From Desulfocapsa sp. (GTDB taxonomy: Bacteria > Desulfobacterota > Desulfobulbia > Desulfobulbales > Desulfocapsaceae): a stretch of DNA of 7,806 nt. Location of the stretch: contig JAOZLM010000099.1 in the NCBI GenBank assembly GCA_029934815.1, forward strand, positions 1-7,806, written 5' to 3'. The notes under the pieces are model-generated. The model did no database searches, had not been told where the DNA came from, and was given only the letters and a program-made list of their open reading frames with translations. A program made the translations under genes and the position numbers. Positions 5,209 through 7,806 of the stretch are shown in pieces; position 1 is the first letter of the stretch, and each line of letters opens with the position of its first letter.

Positions 5209-7482
5209 ATGATAAGTAAAGCACTGGAAACAGCCCTGATACGGGCCATACGAGAAGCAAAAGAACATCGTCATGAGTATGTAACTGTGGAGCATATGCT
5301 GTACGGATTGCTTTATGATGAACTCGCAGACTATATAATTCGTGAATGTGGTGGATCGCCCGGAAATTTGAAGAATCGTCTGGAATCTTTTTTTGCCGGA
5401 GAACTCCCCGTACTGACTAATCCTGCACCGGGAGAGCCGGCTCAGACCGTCGCTTTTAACCGTGTCTTGCAGCGTGCAGTGGCTCATGTACAGAGTTGTG
5501 GAAAAAAGGAAGTGGACAGTAGTGATGTTCTTGTTTCTATTTTTTCCGAATCAGAATCACATGCTGTATTTTTTCTTGGCTCAGAAGGGCTTGGCCGTAT
5601 GTCTGTTCTCGATTTTATCTCCCATTCCCTTCCTGAAAATCTGCAAAAAGAACCTTTGCCAAAAGCTCCGGATAAATCAGCACAGGATAAAAAGAAAAAG
5701 GCGGAAAAAGACGACAAGATCCTACAGGAATTCACCGTCAACTATGCAATTGCTGCTGCGGAAGGCCGTCTTGATCCCCTGATTGGTCGTAAAATAGAAG
5801 TTAATCGTATGATGCAGGTGCTGTGTCGCCGCAAAAAAAATAATCCTTTGCTGGTTGGTGAACCCGGTGTTGGTAAAACTGCTATTGCAGAAGGCCTTGC
5901 ACTGTTAATTCATGCGGATAGTGAGGCACGAGCCGCTGATAAAAAAGCACTGGTTCCGGATCTGTTGCAGGATGTTATCATCTACCTCCTTGATATGGGG
6001 AATATGGTGGCAGGTACGAAGTACAGAGGAGATTTTGAAAAACGAATCAAGGGTGTTATTTCAGCCGTTGAGCGAAAGAAAAATGCAATTCTCTTTATCG
6101 ATGAAATGCACACTATCGTTGGTGCAGGAGCCACAAGTGGCGGCTCAATGGATGCCTCCAATTTATTGAAACCGGCTCTGCAGGCAGGAACCTTACGCTG
6201 TATCGGTTCCACCACGTACGAAGAATATAAAAATCATATTGAAAAAGATCGTGCGTTGTCCCGGAGATTTCAAAAAATTGATATTGAAGAACCGAGTGTC
6301 GAAGATACCGGTAAAATTCTTGCAGGTCTCCAGTCCCGTTACGAAGAGCATCATCGTGTGACCTATTCAAAACCGGCCATGCGGGCCACTGCTGAGCTTG
6401 CTGATCGGTATATTAATGACAGATTTATGCCGGATAAGGCAATCGATGTGATGGATGAGGTCGGATCCGCTTTTCGCATGGCCGGAAAATTTGGTAAGGT
6501 AGTAAAAGTACGTGACGTGGAGAAAGTAGTTTCCAAAATGGCACGGGTTCCTGCAAAAAGCGGAACAAGTGAGGAACTCTCATCACTCAAAGATCTTACT
6601 GCCTCCATGAAAGAGGTGATATTTGGGCAGGACGAAGCCATCGAGGCATTGGTTACTGCGGTTAAACGTTCTCGTGCAGGACTTGGAAATCCGGATAGCC
6701 CAACAGGTAGCTTTCTTTTTGCAGGCCCCACAGGGGTCGGAAAAACAGAAGTCGCCCGTCAGCTTGCTGCTAAGCTTTCCATCCACTTTGAACGTTTTGA
6801 CATGAGTGAATATATGGAGAAACATGCGGTGGCTCGTCTTATCGGAGCACCTCCCGGATATGTGGGCTTTGATCAGGGCGGATTACTCACCGAGTCTATT
6901 CGCAAGCATCCCTACTCAGTCTTGCTGCTTGATGAAATAGAAAAGGCACATCCTGATATTTTTTCCATTCTGCTACAGGTTATGGATCATTCGACTTTGA
7001 CAGATAATTCGGGGAGAAAAGCTGATTTTAGAAATGTGATTATCATTATGACCACCAATGCCGGAGCACGGGAAATGGCATCCGCTCCCATCGGTTTTGT
7101 AACAGAAACCAAAGGGCGTGAGCAGAAAGCTCTAAAAAATCTTTTCGCTCCCGAATTTCGTAACCGTCTGGATGCCAGTATCTCTTTTGCCACCCTGGAA
7201 CCCGCTTCTGTAGAAAAAGTGGTTGATAAACTGGTCAGTGAACTTGATACGCAGCTGGCTGAACGGAAAGTGCGGATCCAGCTAACCGCCAGTGCCAGAT
7301 CCTGGCTTGCAAAAAAAGGTTACGATCCGGCCTATGGTGCACGGCCGCTCAGACGTCTGATTTTAAAAGAAATTGGAGATGTGCTCACCGATGAGATACT
7401 TTTTGGTGAACTGGCAAAAGGTGGCAAGGTAAAAGTGGGTGTGCGAAAAGAGAAGCTCACATTTAACTATGCACACGAGTAA
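5209..7482 (+). CDS. clpA: ClpA, AAA+ unfoldase subunit of the ClpAP protease
   Basis: ClpA hexamers use ATP to unfold substrates and thread them into ClpP in the cytoplasm. The 757-residue length equals that of typical ClpA. Order: a double-repeat Clp N-domain (1 to about 145) where ClpS docks; a Lys/Asp-rich linker (about 147-170); AAA1 with Walker A GEPGVGKT (217-224), pore-loop Y272 in GTKYRG and Walker B D298-E299; AAA2 with Walker A GPTGVGKT (506-513), pore-loop Y551 in PPGYVGF and Walker B D575-E576. There is no long coiled-coil middle domain, which excludes ClpB, and no UVR motif, which argues against ClpC. IGF at 628-630 is the loop that docks on ClpP, so it should be a protease partner. 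FRNRLD (650-655) and the sensor-2 GAR (R712) are intact. No good Shine-Dalgarno precedes ATG 5209, so coupling to clpS is likely. Confidence 0.98.
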   Translation: MISKALETALIRAIREAKEHRHEYVTVEHMLYGLLYDELADYIIRECGGSPGNLKNRLESFFAGELPVLTNPAPGEPAQTVAFNRVLQRAVAHVQSCGKKEVDSSDVLVSIFSESESHAVFFLGSEGLGRMSVLDFISHSLPENLQKEPLPKAPDKSAQDKKKKAEKDDKILQEFTVNYAIAAAEGRLDPLIGRKIEVNRMMQVLCRRKKNNPLLVGEPGVGKTAIAEGLALLIHADSEARAADKKALVPDLLQDVIIYLLDMGNMVAGTKYRGDFEKRIKGVISAVERKKNAILFIDEMHTIVGAGATSGGSMDASNLLKPALQAGTLRCIGSTTYEEYKNHIEKDRALSRRFQKIDIEEPSVEDTGKILAGLQSRYEEHHRVTYSKPAMRATAELADRYINDRFMPDKAIDVMDEVGSAFRMAGKFGKVVKVRDVEKVVSKMARVPAKSGTSEELSSLKDLTASMKEVIFGQDEAIEALVTAVKRSRAGLGNPDSPTGSFLFAGPTGVGKTEVARQLAAKLSIHFERFDMSEYMEKHAVARLIGAPPGYVGFDQGGLLTESIRKHPYSVLLLDEIEKAHPDIFSILLQVMDHSTLTDNSGRKADFRNVIIIMTTNAGAREMASAPIGFVTETKGREQKALKNLFAPEFRNRLDASISFATLEPASVEKVVDKLVSELDTQLAERKVRIQLTASARSWLAKKGYDPAYGARPLRRLILKEIGDVLTDEILFGELAKGGKVKVGVRKEKLTFNYAHE

Positions 7483-7490
7483 GGTTTAGC

Positions 7491-7806
7491 ATGTTTTCAG
7501 AAATGATAGAGGGATTAAGGTGCGGTGTTATACCGGATCTGGGACCTCTGAAAGGGCGGTGCCGTGCTGCGCTCAGCAAAAAGCTTGCCCTTGTCAGCCA
7601 GCCGCCAACCTACTGGATAGATGATCCCAAAAGAAACCCTCTGACTGAGCATTTACTCTGGGCAATTCTCCTTACAGGGGATACTGATCTGCTTGATGTG
7701 ATCATTGGCATTGTGATCATGGAGCAGGAAGAACTGGATGGAATGGCGGTGGAGGCGTATATGCAACAAAGCGTTTCCCGCCTTCTTGCATTAGCTCCGA
7801 ATGAAA
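7491..7806 (+). CDS. Unrecognised protein, 5' part only, following clpA
   Basis: An open frame starts at ATG 7491 and runs off the right edge without a stop, giving 105 full codons. AAGG at 7481-7484, overlapping the clpA stop, sits six bases before the ATG and is a reasonable Shine-Dalgarno. The eight-base gap from clpA implies the same operon. The visible protein begins MFSEMIEGLRCGVIPDLG. It has a basic stretch (LKGRCRAALSKKLALV) and an aromatic segment (PPTYWIDDPKRNPLTEHLLW). It continues as amphipathic helices rich in Leu, Ile, Glu and Asp (TDLLDVIIGIVIMEQEELDG), with no signal peptide. It looks like a soluble, mostly helical cytoplasmic protein. I see no motif that fixes a function. It does not resemble Aat, the Leu/Phe-tRNA-protein transferase often encoded next to clpSA, whose N-terminus is different. 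Confidence 0.75.
   Translation, partial: MFSEMIEGLRCGVIPDLGPLKGRCRAALSKKLALVSQPPTYWIDDPKRNPLTEHLLWAILLTGDTDLLDVIIGIVIMEQEELDGMAVEAYMQQSVSRLLALAPNE

Noticed and set aside
5134..5487. Antisense open frame of 117 codons across clpS and clpA
   Set aside because: It crosses two highly conserved genes and their junction, and the translation looks like a random shadow.
5640..5720. Possible frameshift or disordered insertion in ClpA
   Set aside because: The Lys/Asp-rich stretch is the normal flexible linker between the N-domain and the first AAA+ domain; the frame stays intact and the total length is standard.
1..7806. CRISPR arrays, tRNA or rRNA genes, transposons, phage or plasmid elements
   Set aside because: I saw no regularly spaced repeats, no tRNA-like cloverleaf, no transposase-like reading frame and no terminal inverted repeats; nearly all the window is explained by chromosomal genes.

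Overview
The window looks like ordinary chromosomal DNA from a Gram-negative bacterium. It has moderate GC, dense coding, a Sec-type signal peptide and a complete ClpS/ClpA pair. Protein style and the enlarged DNA polymerase III delta subunit suggest a Desulfobacterota (former Deltaproteobacteria, Desulfobulbales-like) member. That placement is an impression from the proteins, not a computed result.

Layout: (i) 1-892, minus strand: a DMT/EamA-type ten-helix transporter whose frame is still open at the left edge of the window. (ii) 893-1017: a divergent intergenic region with back-to-back candidate sigma70 promoters and two copies of TAATTAA. (iii) 1018-3456, plus: a large exported protein of 812 residues that I cannot assign to a named family. 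Its C-terminal third carries a His/Cys motif pair (RGHS... and SLGSCGG) in strand contexts typical of caspase-like (clan CD) cysteine peptidases. (iv) 3443-4813, plus: holA, the clamp-loader delta subunit, overlapping the previous gene by 14 bases and carrying a family-atypical insertion. (v) 4814-4895: a short gap with a good candidate promoter for clpS and an inverted repeat centred on its predicted transcription start. (vi) 4896-5198 clpS and 5209-7482 clpA, ten bases apart. (vii) 7491-7806, plus: the start of an unrecognised gene, eight bases after clpA and running off the right edge.

ClpS and ClpA form the N-degron recognition and unfolding machine. ClpS binds proteins with bulky hydrophobic N-terminal residues and hands them to the ClpA hexamer, which unfolds them into ClpP (not in this window). 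The key residues of both proteins are intact. The gene after clpA is not the aat transferase often found beside clpSA. The 812-residue exported protein and holA are probably co-transcribed, but no shared function is evident. The most interesting item is the exported protein, as a candidate undescribed caspase-fold peptidase family; the clpS promoter repeat comes second.
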